DNA from: Sinorhizobium alkalisoli | Lineage (GTDB): Bacteria; Pseudomonadota; Alphaproteobacteria; Rhizobiales; Rhizobiaceae | Length of the DNA stretch: 64,000 nt | Direction of reading: 5' to 3' | Assembly: GCF_008932245.1 (NCBI RefSeq) | Contig: NZ_CP034910.1 | Span: 682,001-746,000, forward strand | In this document: one piece after another, positions 42,850 through 51,514 of the stretch | Layout: the number at the start of each line of letters is the position of its first letter | Position numbering within the stretch: the first letter of the stretch is position 1 | Translations under genes and position numbers: made by a program | The notes under the pieces: model-generated | Told to the model about the DNA's origin: nothing | The model's database searches: none | Seen by the model: the letters and a program-made list of their open reading frames with translations, nothing else

Positions 42850-43587
42850 ATGGCTAGGGAAAACGCGGAAAAAGTGCACGGTAACTCGAAGAAGAATGCC
42901 AGGGCAGCTACGGTTGCCGGCGGCGCAGGCAAGGCGGCGGCAGGACTGGCGCGTGTCACGCCGCTGACCCAGGACCCGCATGCCATCCGTGACACCCGTG
43001 AAAAGGTGCTGGAGGTTGCGATCGGCCATGAAGTGCGCGCCTTCCGCAAAAAGCTCGGTATCACCGTAGCTGATGTTGCTTCCGCGACCGACATTTCGGT
43101 CGGCATGCTGTCGAAGATCGAAAATGGCAACACGTCGCCGTCGCTAACAACTCTGCAGACGCTTTCTCGGGCGCTCGGCGTACCGATCACCGCCTTCTTC
43201 CGCCGCTTCGAAGAGGAGCATAGCGCCGTATTCGTCAAAGCGGGGGAGGGCGTCGACGTCGAGCGACGCGGCACCCGCGCCGGCCACCAGTATAATCTCC
43301 TCGGCCATATCGGCTCGAACACGGCCGGCGTTGTTGTCGAGCCTTATCTCATCACGCTGACCGAGGATTCGGACGTATTTCCGATGTTTCAGCACGATGG
43401 ATTGGAGTTCCTCTATATGCTGGAGGGTGAGGTGGTTTACCGGCATGGCAACAATCTTTACCGCATGACCCCAGGTGACAGTCTGTTCTTTGACGCCGAC
43501 GCTCCGCACGGGCCGGAAGAACTGAGCGCGCTGCCGATCAGGTATCTGTCCATCATTTCCTATCCGCGCGGCCGCGGGCAGGACTGA
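42850..43587 (+). CDS. XRE-family regulator with cupin sensor domain
   Basis: The 245-residue protein has a Lys/Ala-rich leader of about 55 residues, an HTH_3 domain at 60-118 (VADVASATDISVGMLSKIENGNTSPS split over the two recognition helices) and a cupin barrel from 160 to 240 (FQHDGLEFLYMLEGEVVYRHG, GDSLFFDADAPHGPEEL). Such MerR/PuuR-like regulators sense small metabolites through the cupin. Following gckA on the same strand suggests control of the serine-cycle operons. Confidence 0.85.
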   Translation: MARENAEKVHGNSKKNARAATVAGGAGKAAAGLARVTPLTQDPHAIRDTREKVLEVAIGHEVRAFRKKLGITVADVASATDISVGMLSKIENGNTSPSLTTLQTLSRALGVPITAFFRRFEEEHSAVFVKAGEGVDVERRGTRAGHQYNLLGHIGSNTAGVVVEPYLITLTEDSDVFPMFQHDGLEFLYMLEGEVVYRHGNNLYRMTPGDSLFFDADAPHGPEELSALPIRYLSIISYPRGRGQD

Positions 43588-44022
43588 AGGCACACGGCAG
43601 GGCGTCGTTCTTCTCTTAGCTGGTTCGATCTGTACTCGATTTTCCGGCACGCTTGCCCAGCGTTCGACCACACTCGCGTGTCCTTTTGGACGAAGATCAG
43701 GCCACGCGCATGGATGCCACGCACCGGCTGTCCGCAGTCTTCGTCGCACCGGGCTCCCTTCTTTGAACTGAAAATGCGCATCGAAAGTCGGTGTTTGGCT
43801 GGGAAATAGCGCCGTCGGGCAGACTTGATGCCGATGGCGGCGATAAATTTCGGCCGTCGTCGCCCAGGTTCACATCGAGATTATACTGGAATGAAAAATT
43901 AATTCTTGATATGAATAGCCATGTCGAGCGCGCCAGACTTGACAGCGGGAACGGAGGCCCGCCGGAACGCGTAAATCGGGAGAGTGGGGAAAGAGGTGGC
44001 ACGCGCCGCAATCGGGAGGCAC
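43588..44022. other. Intergenic region before the NarL-type regulator
   Basis: About 435 bp with no supported gene. A+T-rich bases near 43890-43920 (AAAATTAATTCTTGATATGAAT) may be a promoter. No repeat or terminator was defined. Confidence 0.4.
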
Positions 44023-44721
44023 ATGAACGCGGAACGGACAAGTCAGCGTCAGGGAAACGGAGTCGATAGATTGCCGACTGCCCTGGAGAACAAGTTTAGA
44101 GTCCTGGTAGCCGAACGCAATCCGTTGGTGATTGCCGCGCTCGGTGACATGATCAGGAACGACTCCCGCTTCGATCTGGTCGGCAGCATCCAGACCGGGG
44201 AGACGTTTCTCCGGGCGGCTGCCGCTTCAGAGCCGGGTTTCGATCTCGCGGTGCTCGGCTGGAGGCTTTCCGACATGGACAGCGGCGAAGTGCTTGCCGA
44301 GATGCAACGGCGTGGCCTCCATGCGCGCATCGTCATCTTTTCTAACGACCATGATATAGGCATCCTCAAGCGGTGTGTGCGCCTTGGGGTGCAGGGTTAT
44401 TGCTATCAGTTCGACGATCCGTCGATTCTGTTCGATACGCTGGTGGCGGTCGCGCACGGCCGAATCTGCATTCCCTACATTGACGTGTCTAAGATAAATG
44501 ATACCCCGCTTTCACGCTTGACGACGCGCGAACGCGAGTTGCTGTCAGTGCTTGCCGACGGCTGGACAAATCTCCAGATCGCTGCACGTACCGGGATTTC
44601 CGAGAACACCGTCAAGTACCACCTCAAGAATCTGTATGACAAGCTCGACGTCCGCAACCGTGCCATGGCTGTTGCTCTCTACGCCAGAGAGAAGAATCGC
44701 GGCCCGCATGCGAGTTCGTAG
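44023..44721 (+). CDS. NarL/LuxR-type regulator with degenerate receiver domain
   Basis: The ATG at 44023, with GGGAGG upstream, gives 232 residues. The C-terminal LuxR helix-turn-helix is intact (LTTRERELLSVLADGWTN, ISENTVKYHLKNLYDKLDV, residues ~165-215). The N-terminal receiver fold lacks the phosphorylation pocket: Gly79 stands where the phospho-acceptor Asp should be, the acidic pair is Glu31-Arg32, and Gln129 replaces the conserved Lys. It should therefore work without phosphorylation. No partner kinase is adjacent. It may act on the serine-cycle or nuo genes; this is inference from position. Confidence 0.85.
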   Translation: MNAERTSQRQGNGVDRLPTALENKFRVLVAERNPLVIAALGDMIRNDSRFDLVGSIQTGETFLRAAAASEPGFDLAVLGWRLSDMDSGEVLAEMQRRGLHARIVIFSNDHDIGILKRCVRLGVQGYCYQFDDPSILFDTLVAVAHGRICIPYIDVSKINDTPLSRLTTRERELLSVLADGWTNLQIAARTGISENTVKYHLKNLYDKLDVRNRAMAVALYAREKNRGPHASS

Positions 44722-44811
44722 TCAATAGGCTCGCGGCTCCGTAAGCGCCCCTGGTACAGCGGCCTTTGCGCTCGGCGCGGCTCGGCGCTGCAGAGCAGCG
44801 GTCTTCGACGG

Positions 44812-45415
44812 CTATCCCCGCACGCGTACAAGCACGCGCTCGAGCGCATCCGTCAACGCCCTGCTTCCACCATCCCGGTTGAAATCTTCGAAGACCTGCT
44901 CGTTCAGGCCGCCCGGCGTCGAAAACTCGCGTCGGAGGGCATCGAGCGCGGTTTGGTCCGCTGCGGCCGCCTTCTGCGCCAGACTGGAAAAGAGCGGTGC
45001 CAAATAGGCGCGTGCCTTCTCCCGTGCTATGCCCTTCTCAGTCAGCCAGCCGGTTGCCCGCTCGCGAATGCCGAAATAGGTGCCTATCAGTGCACTGGCG
45101 ACCGCAAGCAGGTCGTATTCGTCCTTCGTTTCGCATTCGACGGCGCTGCCAAGGGCATCAAAGATGGCCGCGATTTCGGCGTTGGGCGGGTAGATGGCGG
45201 TCACGCCCTCACAATCGGCGACAAAGGGCAGGGGGATGGCCTGGGTGAGTTGCACGTCTTCGCGAATCCAGCTCTTGAGCCTCGTTCGGTCGGTCGCGGC
45301 GACGACGCTGACGATCGTCTGGCCCGGCTCGCGAGCCGCGCCGCGGTTTTCGCATTCCGCGGTGAAACGACGATCTCTGCGACGGCGAGAGCGGACTCGA
45401 CGATGCCGGTCACCA
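44812..45415 (-). pseudogene. Pyrroline-5-carboxylate reductase-like remnant
   Basis: Two blocks resemble ProC-type reductases but in different frames. The N-terminal strand (TGIVESALAVAEIVVSPRNA) is encoded at about 45345-45412. A longer C-terminal part from EPGQTIVSVVAAT to the stop at 44812 follows in another frame after about 45340. The roughly 60 residues expected between them, including most of the Rossmann fold, are missing, as are the first dozen residues. It is thus a deletion- and frameshift-damaged gene, abutting an SDR fragment. Confidence 0.7.
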
Positions 45416-45558
45416 TCGATCTCGATAGGCTCGTTCCTTTCGGCCGGATCGGAAGGCCGGCGGAGGTGGCGGCCCTCGTCGCCTTTCTCGCCTCCGACGA
45501 GGCGGCGTTCATGTGCGACTCGCCCGTTGAGATCACCGGCGCCCAGGCGGCAGCCTGA
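45405..45558 (+). pseudogene. C-terminal fragment of a short-chain dehydrogenase/reductase
   Basis: About 50 codons encode the classical SDR tail (RLVPFGRIGRPAEVAALVAF, then LASDEAAFMCDSPVEITGA) and end in a stop at 45556. Nothing of the N-terminal 190 or so residues, including the Tyr-x3-Lys site, is present upstream. It meets the opposite-strand ProC remnant at about 45410, marking a recombination or deletion joint. Confidence 0.7.
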
Positions 45559-45737
45559 GGGAGCGCCGAGGGCCCCGGCTGCCGCGATGGGAGAGGGCCG
45601 GCCCGGCACCTCCGTCGACAATAATCTTGTGAAAAAACCGATACTAGGGCACAATTTTTGAATGCACCTGATGTGCGGAACTATCGCAAATCCGGTCGAT
45701 TCCGGCCGGGCGATCGTTCATGTGGGGGGCGGCGTCA

Positions 45738-46238
45738 ATGGGCCAGGGGTTCTTCCTTCTGTTCGCTGCGGTGTCCGTGATCACGGCCCTGATGGTGGTG
45801 CTGGCCCGCAATCCCATCCACAGCGCCCTGGCGCTGATGGCCTGTTTCCTGCAGATTTCCGCGATTTTCGTCCTGCTCGGCGCGCCACTGCTCGCGGTCA
45901 TCCAGATATTCGTCTATGTCGGCGCGATCATGGTCCTGTTCCTGTTCGTGATCATGATGATCGACGTGCGCGAGGCGGTGTTGCAGCGCTTCGTGCCCGG
46001 CGGCAACCTGCCGGCCCTGGTGCTGCTCGGCCTGCTTGGCATCGAGATGCTGGCGCTCGTGCTCTGGAGCGACCGGTTTTCGGTCACCGAGCCGGTTGCA
46101 GCGAGCGGCGGCGATGAGATCCGCCAGCTCGGCACGACGCTTTTTGCCGATTATCTCCTGCCGTTCGAGGTCGCCTCCGTGATCCTGCTGGCGGCCCTTG
46201 TCGGCGCCATCGTGCTGGCGCGCAGGGAGTCGGGCTGA
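45738..46238 (+). CDS. nuoJ: NADH-quinone oxidoreductase subunit J-like
   Basis: The product has 166 residues from the ATG at 45738 (172 from an ATG at 45720). It has five predicted membrane segments. [20 protein letters not shown] near residue 62 is the NuoJ consensus with the pi-bulge helix. In complex I, NuoJ lies between the quinone module and the antiporter-like subunits. It overlaps nuoK by one base. No nuoA-I or nuoH gene precedes it; the upstream sequence is the pseudogene scar. Confidence 0.9.
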   Translation: MGQGFFLLFAAVSVITALMVVLARNPIHSALALMACFLQISAIFVLLGAPLLAVIQIFVYVGAIMVLFLFVIMMIDVREAVLQRFVPGGNLPALVLLGLLGIEMLALVLWSDRFSVTEPVAASGGDEIRQLGTTLFADYLLPFEVASVILLAALVGAIVLARRESG

Positions 46239-46540
46239 TGGTTCCGCTCTCCTGGTATATCCTGCTCGGAGTCGTCCTGTTCGTCATCGGGGCGGCAGGC
46301 GTACTGCTGAGGCGGAACATTCTCGTGGTGTTGATGTCGCTGGAACTGCTGCTCAACTCCGTCAACATCAATTTCATCGCCTTCGGACACTATCACGGCG
46401 ATCTCCGCGGGCGGATCTTCGCGATCTTCGTCATTGCCATCACCGCGGCGGAGGTCGCCGTCGCCCTGGGCATCCTCGTCGCCCTCGTGAGGAACAAATC
46501 CACCCTCAAGGTCGACGACGTGACCATGATGAAAGGATAG
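46238..46540 (+). CDS. nuoK: NADH-quinone oxidoreductase subunit K-like
   Basis: The 100-residue protein has three membrane segments, equivalent to MnhC/Mrp[18 protein letters not shown] carries the conserved Glu36-type residue, and [18 protein letters not shown] the second conserved Glu, both on the proton path. It starts at ATG overlapping the nuoJ stop and ends 4 bp before the next subunit. Confidence 0.93.
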   Translation: MVPLSWYILLGVVLFVIGAAGVLLRRNILVVLMSLELLLNSVNINFIAFGHYHGDLRGRIFAIFVIAITAAEVAVALGILVALVRNKSTLKVDDVTMMKG

Positions 46541-46544
46541 CGGC

Positions 46545-48011
46545 TTGGACCCCGTCATATCGATCCGGCCGCTCATCGCCATTGCCATTGCAGGCCTGGC
46601 CGCCCTCGCCATCCTCCTTTTGCACAAGCAGGAGAAGCTGCGCGATCTCGTTTCGCCCGTGGCCGCGCTCGCCATGTTCGTAATCGTCATGTCGATGGCA
46701 CCGACGGTGCTTTCGGGCGGGAGCGTCGAATTGCGCCTGTTCGAAATCCTGCCGGGGGTCGACTTCGCCTTCCGCGCCGATGCGCTCGGCATGGTTTTCG
46801 CTACCGTCTCTTCGCTTCTGTGGATCCTGGCCGCATTCTATTCGATCGGCTACATGCGGCACTTGCATGAGCACGCGCAGACGCGGTTCTTCGCCTGTTT
46901 CGCCACAAGCCTCGCCGCGGCAGTCGGCGGCGCTTTCGCCGCTAACCTGTTCACGCTGGTCATATTCTACGAACTGCTCAGCCTCGTCACCTATCCACTC
47001 GTCTACCACCACGAGGACGAAGAGGCGTGGAAGGGAAGCCGCAAATATCTCGTCTATCTGATGGGCGCCTCGAAAAGCGCTCTTCTCGCCGCGCTGGCGC
47101 TCACCTACCACATAGCGGGCTCGCTCGATTTCATGGCCGAGGGGATGCTGACCTCAGGCGATGCCTCTGCGGCGCTGCTGACGGTCGTCTATTTCTGCTA
47201 TCTCTTCGGCTTCGCCAAGGCGGCGGTCATGCCCATGCACGCCTGGCTGCCGGCCGCGATGGTGGCGCCGACACCGGTCAGCGCGCTGCTGCATGCAGTG
47301 GCTGTCGTCAAAATGGGCGTCTTCTGCGTGCTCCGGGTGGTGTTTCACGTTTTCGGCGTCGGGCTCGTCGGGGAGCTCGGCCTCGGCGTCGTGACGGCCT
47401 ATCTGGTGTCCTTCACCATCGTCGTCGCTTCGGTCTACGCGCTGACGCGGGACGACTTGAAGGCCAGGCTCGCCTATTCGACCGTCAGCCAACTCTCCTA
47501 TATCGTGCTGGGCGCGGTCCTGTTGTCGCCGGTTGCGATCACCGGCGGCATCATCCACATCGCCGCGCATGCCTTCTCCAAGATTACGCTCTTCTTCTGC
47601 GCCGGCTCGATCTATTGCGCCTCCGGCAAGCGCAACATCAGCGACATGGCCGGAATCGGCCGCAGGCTGCCCTGGACCATGGGGGCGTTTTTCGTCGCTT
47701 CGCTCTCCATGATCGGCGTGCCGCCGACCGCGGGCTTCGTCAGCAAGTGGTATCTGGCGCAGGGATCGGTAGAGGCGGGGGAGATGGCGTTTCTCGCAGT
47801 GCTGCTGGTGAGCTCGGTGCTGAACGCCGCCTATTTCCTGCCGGTCAGCTATGTCGCCTTTTTCGGTGAAGCGGCCGCAGGGGAGGGCGCCGCGACGGTC
47901 CGTGAAATACCGCTGGTCACGATTCCGCTGGTCGTGACCGCAATCCTGTCGGTGCTGATGGGCATCTTCCCCGGCTATTTTCTCGCGCTCGCGCAGGGAG
48001 TGACCCGATGA
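46545..48011 (+). CDS. Proton-translocating antiporter-like subunit (MrpD/NuoL family), first copy
   Basis: The 488-residue protein uses a TTG start at 46545. It has about 14 membrane segments. Proton-path residues are present: Glu in FYELLSLVTYPLV (~142), Lys in FGFAKAAVMPMHAWLP (~224) and VVKMGVFCVLRVV (~253), and Lys in HAFSKITLFF (~347). It lacks the long C-terminal lateral helix of true NuoL, so it is closer to MrpD. It is joined to nuoK upstream and by ATGA to the small protein downstream. Confidence 0.85.
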   Translation: MDPVISIRPLIAIAIAGLAALAILLLHKQEKLRDLVSPVAALAMFVIVMSMAPTVLSGGSVELRLFEILPGVDFAFRADALGMVFATVSSLLWILAAFYSIGYMRHLHEHAQTRFFACFATSLAAAVGGAFAANLFTLVIFYELLSLVTYPLVYHHEDEEAWKGSRKYLVYLMGASKSALLAALALTYHIAGSLDFMAEGMLTSGDASAALLTVVYFCYLFGFAKAAVMPMHAWLPAAMVAPTPVSALLHAVAVVKMGVFCVLRVVFHVFGVGLVGELGLGVVTAYLVSFTIVVASVYALTRDDLKARLAYSTVSQLSYIVLGAVLLSPVAITGGIIHIAAHAFSKITLFFCAGSIYCASGKRNISDMAGIGRRLPWTMGAFFVASLSMIGVPPTAGFVSKWYLAQGSVEAGEMAFLAVLLVSSVLNAAYFLPVSYVAFFGEAAAGEGAATVREIPLVTIPLVVTAILSVLMGIFPGYFLALAQGVTR

Positions 48012-48262
48012 TCAAGCGTGTCGTCGGCTTCTTTGGTGACAAGGAAAATGCAGGGCTGCGCCGCCGGCTGTTTTATCTGATCCTCGTGCTGATCGTCGTT
48101 GCCGATTTCCTCGTGCCGCGCGAGCACGCCGAATTCCTCTGGGACCGCCTCCCCGGCTGGTCGGCTCTTTACGGCTTCGGCTCCTGCGTGCTGCTCATCT
48201 TCGTTTCCAAATTCCTCGGCCATCGTGGGGGCCTGATGCGGCGCGAGGACTATTATGACTGA
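48008..48262 (+). CDS. Small two-pass membrane protein within the nuo-like operon
   Basis: The 84-residue protein has membrane segments at about 21-38 and 52-68 and a charged C-terminus (GGLMRREDYYD). Overlaps at both ends (ATGA with the preceding gene, 8 bases with the next) show it is a fixed part of the operon. I recognise no complex I or Mrp subunit in it. Confidence 0.75.
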   Translation: MIKRVVGFFGDKENAGLRRRLFYLILVLIVVADFLVPREHAEFLWDRLPGWSALYGFGSCVLLIFVSKFLGHRGGLMRREDYYD

Positions 48263-50030
48263 TTTCATCCATCCAGCCCTCCTCTTCATCCTCGGCGCTC
48301 TGCCAATCCCCTTCCTCAACGGACTGATCCGCAAGATCTATCTCGTACTAATCCCGGCACTGGCGATCCTCGCCGTCGTCGCAATGTCCCCGGGCAGCTA
48401 CGGCGAGGCGCAATTCATCGGTCAGGGCATTCTGGTCGCGAAGGTCGACAGGCTCAGCATCGTGTTCGCGACCGTCTTCACGATCATGGCGCTGATCGGC
48501 ATGGTCTATGCACTGCATCTGCCACGCGCCGGTCAGCATGTGGCCGCTTTCGTCTATGTCGGCAGCGCGCTCGGCGTGGTCTTCGCCGGTGACTACCTGA
48601 CCCTCTATCTTTTCTGGGAGGGCATGGCCTTTGCCTCCGCCTACCTGATTTTCGCGGGACAGGGAAACCGCGCGATCCGCGCCCCGTTCCGCTATCTGAT
48701 GGTACACGTCACCGGCGGCGTTGTCCTGCTCGGCGGCATCCTTCTCCACGGGGCGGCCACGGGCTCGCTGTCGTTCGGCCCGATCGCCGGGGCGGAGATC
48801 GACGGGGACCTGGATCCCGGCGCCTATCTGATCCTTTGCGGTTTCCTGCTCAATGCCGCGGTGCCGCCGCTCAATGCCTGGCTGACCGACGCCTATCCGG
48901 AGGCGTCCGTTACGGGCGCGGTGTTCCTGAGCGCCTTTACCACCAAGACTGCCATCTATGTGCTGGCACGCGTGTTTCCGGGTGTCGAACTTCTGGTGTG
49001 GCTCGGCACCGTGATGGCGCTTTACGGCGTCATCTACGCCGTTCTGGAGAACGACTGCCGGCGGCTGCTCGCCTACCACATCGTCAGTCAGGTCGGCTAC
49101 ATGGTCGCGGGCGTAGGCATCGGCACCGAGCTGGCGGTGAACGGCGCTGCCAGCCATGCCTTCGCCCACATCCTCTATAAGTCGCTGCTGTTCATGGGCG
49201 CCGGCGCGGTGATCTACGTCACCGGCCGCCGCAAGCTTACCGAGCTCGGCGGGCTCTACAGGACCATGCCGGTGACTGTGGCGCTCTACATGGTCGGCGC
49301 TCTTGCAATCTCGGCCTTTCCGTTCTTCTCCGGCTTCGTCACCAAGTCCATGGTGGTGGCGGCCGCCGGCGAGGATCACCGGGCGCTGGTGGTGCTGGCA
49401 CTGACCATGGCCTCGTCGGGAACCTTCCTGCACACGGGGCTCAAGCTTCCCTATTACATGTTCTTCGGCACCGACCGGGGGATCGAGGCGCGGGAGCCGC
49501 CCCGCAACATGCTGGTTGCCATGGGCATGGCAGCCGTGCTCTGTATCGCAATCGGGGCTTTCCCGGCGCCGCTTTACGCCCTTCTGCCCTATCCAGTCGA
49601 CTTCGAGCCCTATACGGGCCAGCACGTCACCGAGAGCCTCGGCATTCTGATGTTCACGGCTCTCGGCTTCGTCATCTTCTTGAGGGCTCTCGATCCGGAA
49701 AATACGATCAGCATCGACACCGACTGGTTTTACCGCAAGGGTGCCCGCTACTTCATGTGGTTCGCCGAAAGGCCGCTTGCGCGCTATGAGAAGGCGGTAA
49801 GCGACGTGTCCGAGACGGCGGTATTGCCCTTCCTGCACAGGTCTGCGCGTGCGGGACTGCGGCTCGATCTCTATGGTGTCGACGGTGTGGTAAACGGCAT
49901 TGCCCATTCGATCTTCAGCGGCGGAGGCGTGCTCCGGCGGCTGCAAACCGGGCTGGTCACCCATTACGCGCTGGCAATGGTCGCCGGCCTGATCGCGGCC
50001 ATTCTCGTCTTCGCCGTGGTATGGCGGTAG
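48255..50030 (+). CDS. Proton-translocating antiporter-like subunit (MrpD/NuoL family), second copy
   Basis: The 591-residue protein has about 16 membrane segments. Proton-path residues: Glu in LFWEGMAFASAYLIF (~117), Lys in SAFTTKTAIYVLARVF (~233) and Lys in AHILYKSLLFMGAG (~311). The C-terminal part from about 470 contains a charged amphipathic stretch (FYRKGARYFMWFAERPLARYEKA) and a final membrane helix, reminiscent of the NuoL lateral helix and anchor. It is thus the better NuoL equivalent of the two. Confidence 0.85.
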   Translation: MTDFIHPALLFILGALPIPFLNGLIRKIYLVLIPALAILAVVAMSPGSYGEAQFIGQGILVAKVDRLSIVFATVFTIMALIGMVYALHLPRAGQHVAAFVYVGSALGVVFAGDYLTLYLFWEGMAFASAYLIFAGQGNRAIRAPFRYLMVHVTGGVVLLGGILLHGAATGSLSFGPIAGAEIDGDLDPGAYLILCGFLLNAAVPPLNAWLTDAYPEASVTGAVFLSAFTTKTAIYVLARVFPGVELLVWLGTVMALYGVIYAVLENDCRRLLAYHIVSQVGYMVAGVGIGTELAVNGAASHAFAHILYKSLLFMGAGAVIYVTGRRKLTELGGLYRTMPVTVALYMVGALAISAFPFFSGFVTKSMVVAAAGEDHRALVVLALTMASSGTFLHTGLKLPYYMFFGTDRGIEAREPPRNMLVAMGMAAVLCIAIGAFPAPLYALLPYPVDFEPYTGQHVTESLGILMFTALGFVIFLRALDPENTISIDTDWFYRKGARYFMWFAERPLARYEKAVSDVSETAVLPFLHRSARAGLRLDLYGVDGVVNGIAHSIFSGGGVLRRLQTGLVTHYALAMVAGLIAAILVFAVVWR

Positions 50031-50038
50031 GGGGTGCG

Positions 50039-51514
50039 ATGGGATTTCCGCTCCTCAGCCTTATCATACTCACACCGGCCACCGGCGCAGCGGTGCTGAT
50101 ATTTCTGCGCAGCGACGATGCGGTGCGGTGGACGGCGCTCGGCGTTACCCTCGTCGACCTTGCGCTCACGGTGGTCCTGCTCGCCGGCTTCGATACCGCG
50201 ACGCATGAGATGCAGTTTACCGAGGCTCGCCCCTGGGTTCCGGCGCTCGGGATCACCTATGCCCTTGGCGTCGACGGGATAAGCGCGCTCTTCGTATTCC
50301 TGACCGCGCTGTTGGGCTCGGTTTCAGTGCTTGCCTCCTGGGTCGCGATCGAGCGCCGGGTGAAGGCATTCATGATCAGCTTGCTCGCCATGCAGGCGCT
50401 GATGCTGGGGGTCTTCACAGCGCTCGACCTGTTCCTGTTCTACGTCTGCTGGGAGGCGATGCTGATCCCGATGTACCTGATCATCGGGGTGTGGGGCGGC
50501 GAAGGCCGGGTTTATGCGGCGCTCAAGTTCTTCCTCTACACGCTGGCCGGCAGCCTTCTTTTCCTGGTCGGCGTCGTCGTGCTCTATTTCCAGGGCGGCG
50601 AGACCTTCGACATGCTCGTGCTGATGCAGCAGGATCTGCCGTTCGGTGTACAGTCCTGGCTGTTCTTCGCTTTCCTGGTCGCCTTCGCCGTCAAGGTGCC
50701 GATGGTCCCGGTCCATACCTGGCTGCCGGACGCGCATGTGCAAGCGCCGACGGCGGGAAGCATCATTCTCGCAGGCGTGCTCTTGAAGATGGGCGCCTAT
50801 GGATTCCTGCGGTTCTCGCTGCCGATGCTGCCGGAAGCCACGCTCTATTATTCGACGCTGATGCTGGCGATCTCGGCTCTTGCGATCGTCTATGGCGGCT
50901 TCCTGGCGCTGGCGCAGGACGATCTGAAGAAGCTGGTGGCCTATTCCAGTATCAGCCATATGGGTTTCGTGACACTCGGGATCTTCGCGCTGAACGCCCG
51001 CGGACTCGAGGGCAGTATCCTGCAGATGTTCAACCACGGCATAACGACAGGCGCGTTGTTCCTGTTCGTCGGCCTGATCTATGAGCGGACCCACACGCGC
51101 AGCATTGCGGAATATGGCGGACTGATGAAAGTGGCGCCGGTCTATACCGCCTTCCTCGCCCTGTTCACCCTCTCGTCGATGGCGTTGCCGGGAACGAACG
51201 CCTTCGTCGGCGAGTTGCTGGTGCTTTCGGGCGCCTTCGGGGCGAATCTCGCCTTCGGCGCGGTCGCCATTCTGGGTGCGACGCTGAGCGCGGCCTATCT
51301 GCTCGGCATGTACAGGAAAGTCGCGCTCGGTCCAGTCCGTGTCCGCGCCGGGCCGACGCTGCGCGACGTCAACGCCCGCGAAATGGCGGCGATCCTGCCG
51401 CTTGCCGCCTTCGTGCTTTGGGTCGGGCTCTATCCGAAACCCTTCCTCGACATCATCGACACATCGGTGACGCATCTGCTGGTCGAGGTGCAAAGCAGGG
51501 GGAGGAGCCAATGA
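50039..51514 (+). CDS. nuoM: NADH-quinone oxidoreductase subunit M-like
   Basis: The ATG at 50039 with a GGGGG ribosome site gives 491 residues; an in-frame ATG at 50021 overlaps the previous stop. NuoM features: YVCWEAMLIPMYLIIGVWGG with the key Glu near 139, KVPMVPVHTWLPDAHVQAP near 220, and LKKLVAYSSISHMGFV near 300. It is one of three antiporter-like proton channels of complex I. It overlaps nuoN by ATGA. Confidence 0.93.
   Translation: MGFPLLSLIILTPATGAAVLIFLRSDDAVRWTALGVTLVDLALTVVLLAGFDTATHEMQFTEARPWVPALGITYALGVDGISALFVFLTALLGSVSVLASWVAIERRVKAFMISLLAMQALMLGVFTALDLFLFYVCWEAMLIPMYLIIGVWGGEGRVYAALKFFLYTLAGSLLFLVGVVVLYFQGGETFDMLVLMQQDLPFGVQSWLFFAFLVAFAVKVPMVPVHTWLPDAHVQAPTAGSIILAGVLLKMGAYGFLRFSLPMLPEATLYYSTLMLAISALAIVYGGFLALAQDDLKKLVAYSSISHMGFVTLGIFALNARGLEGSILQMFNHGITTGALFLFVGLIYERTHTRSIAEYGGLMKVAPVYTAFLALFTLSSMALPGTNAFVGELLVLSGAFGANLAFGAVAILGATLSAAYLLGMYRKVALGPVRVRAGPTLRDVNAREMAAILPLAAFVLWVGLYPKPFLDIIDTSVTHLLVEVQSRGRSQ

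Noticed and set aside
44812..45654. Intact 280-residue protein on the minus strand
   Set aside because: Only the part after EPGQTIV resembles a reductase; the upstream part is antisense to the SDR tail and the true N-terminal block is in another frame, so it is a remnant.
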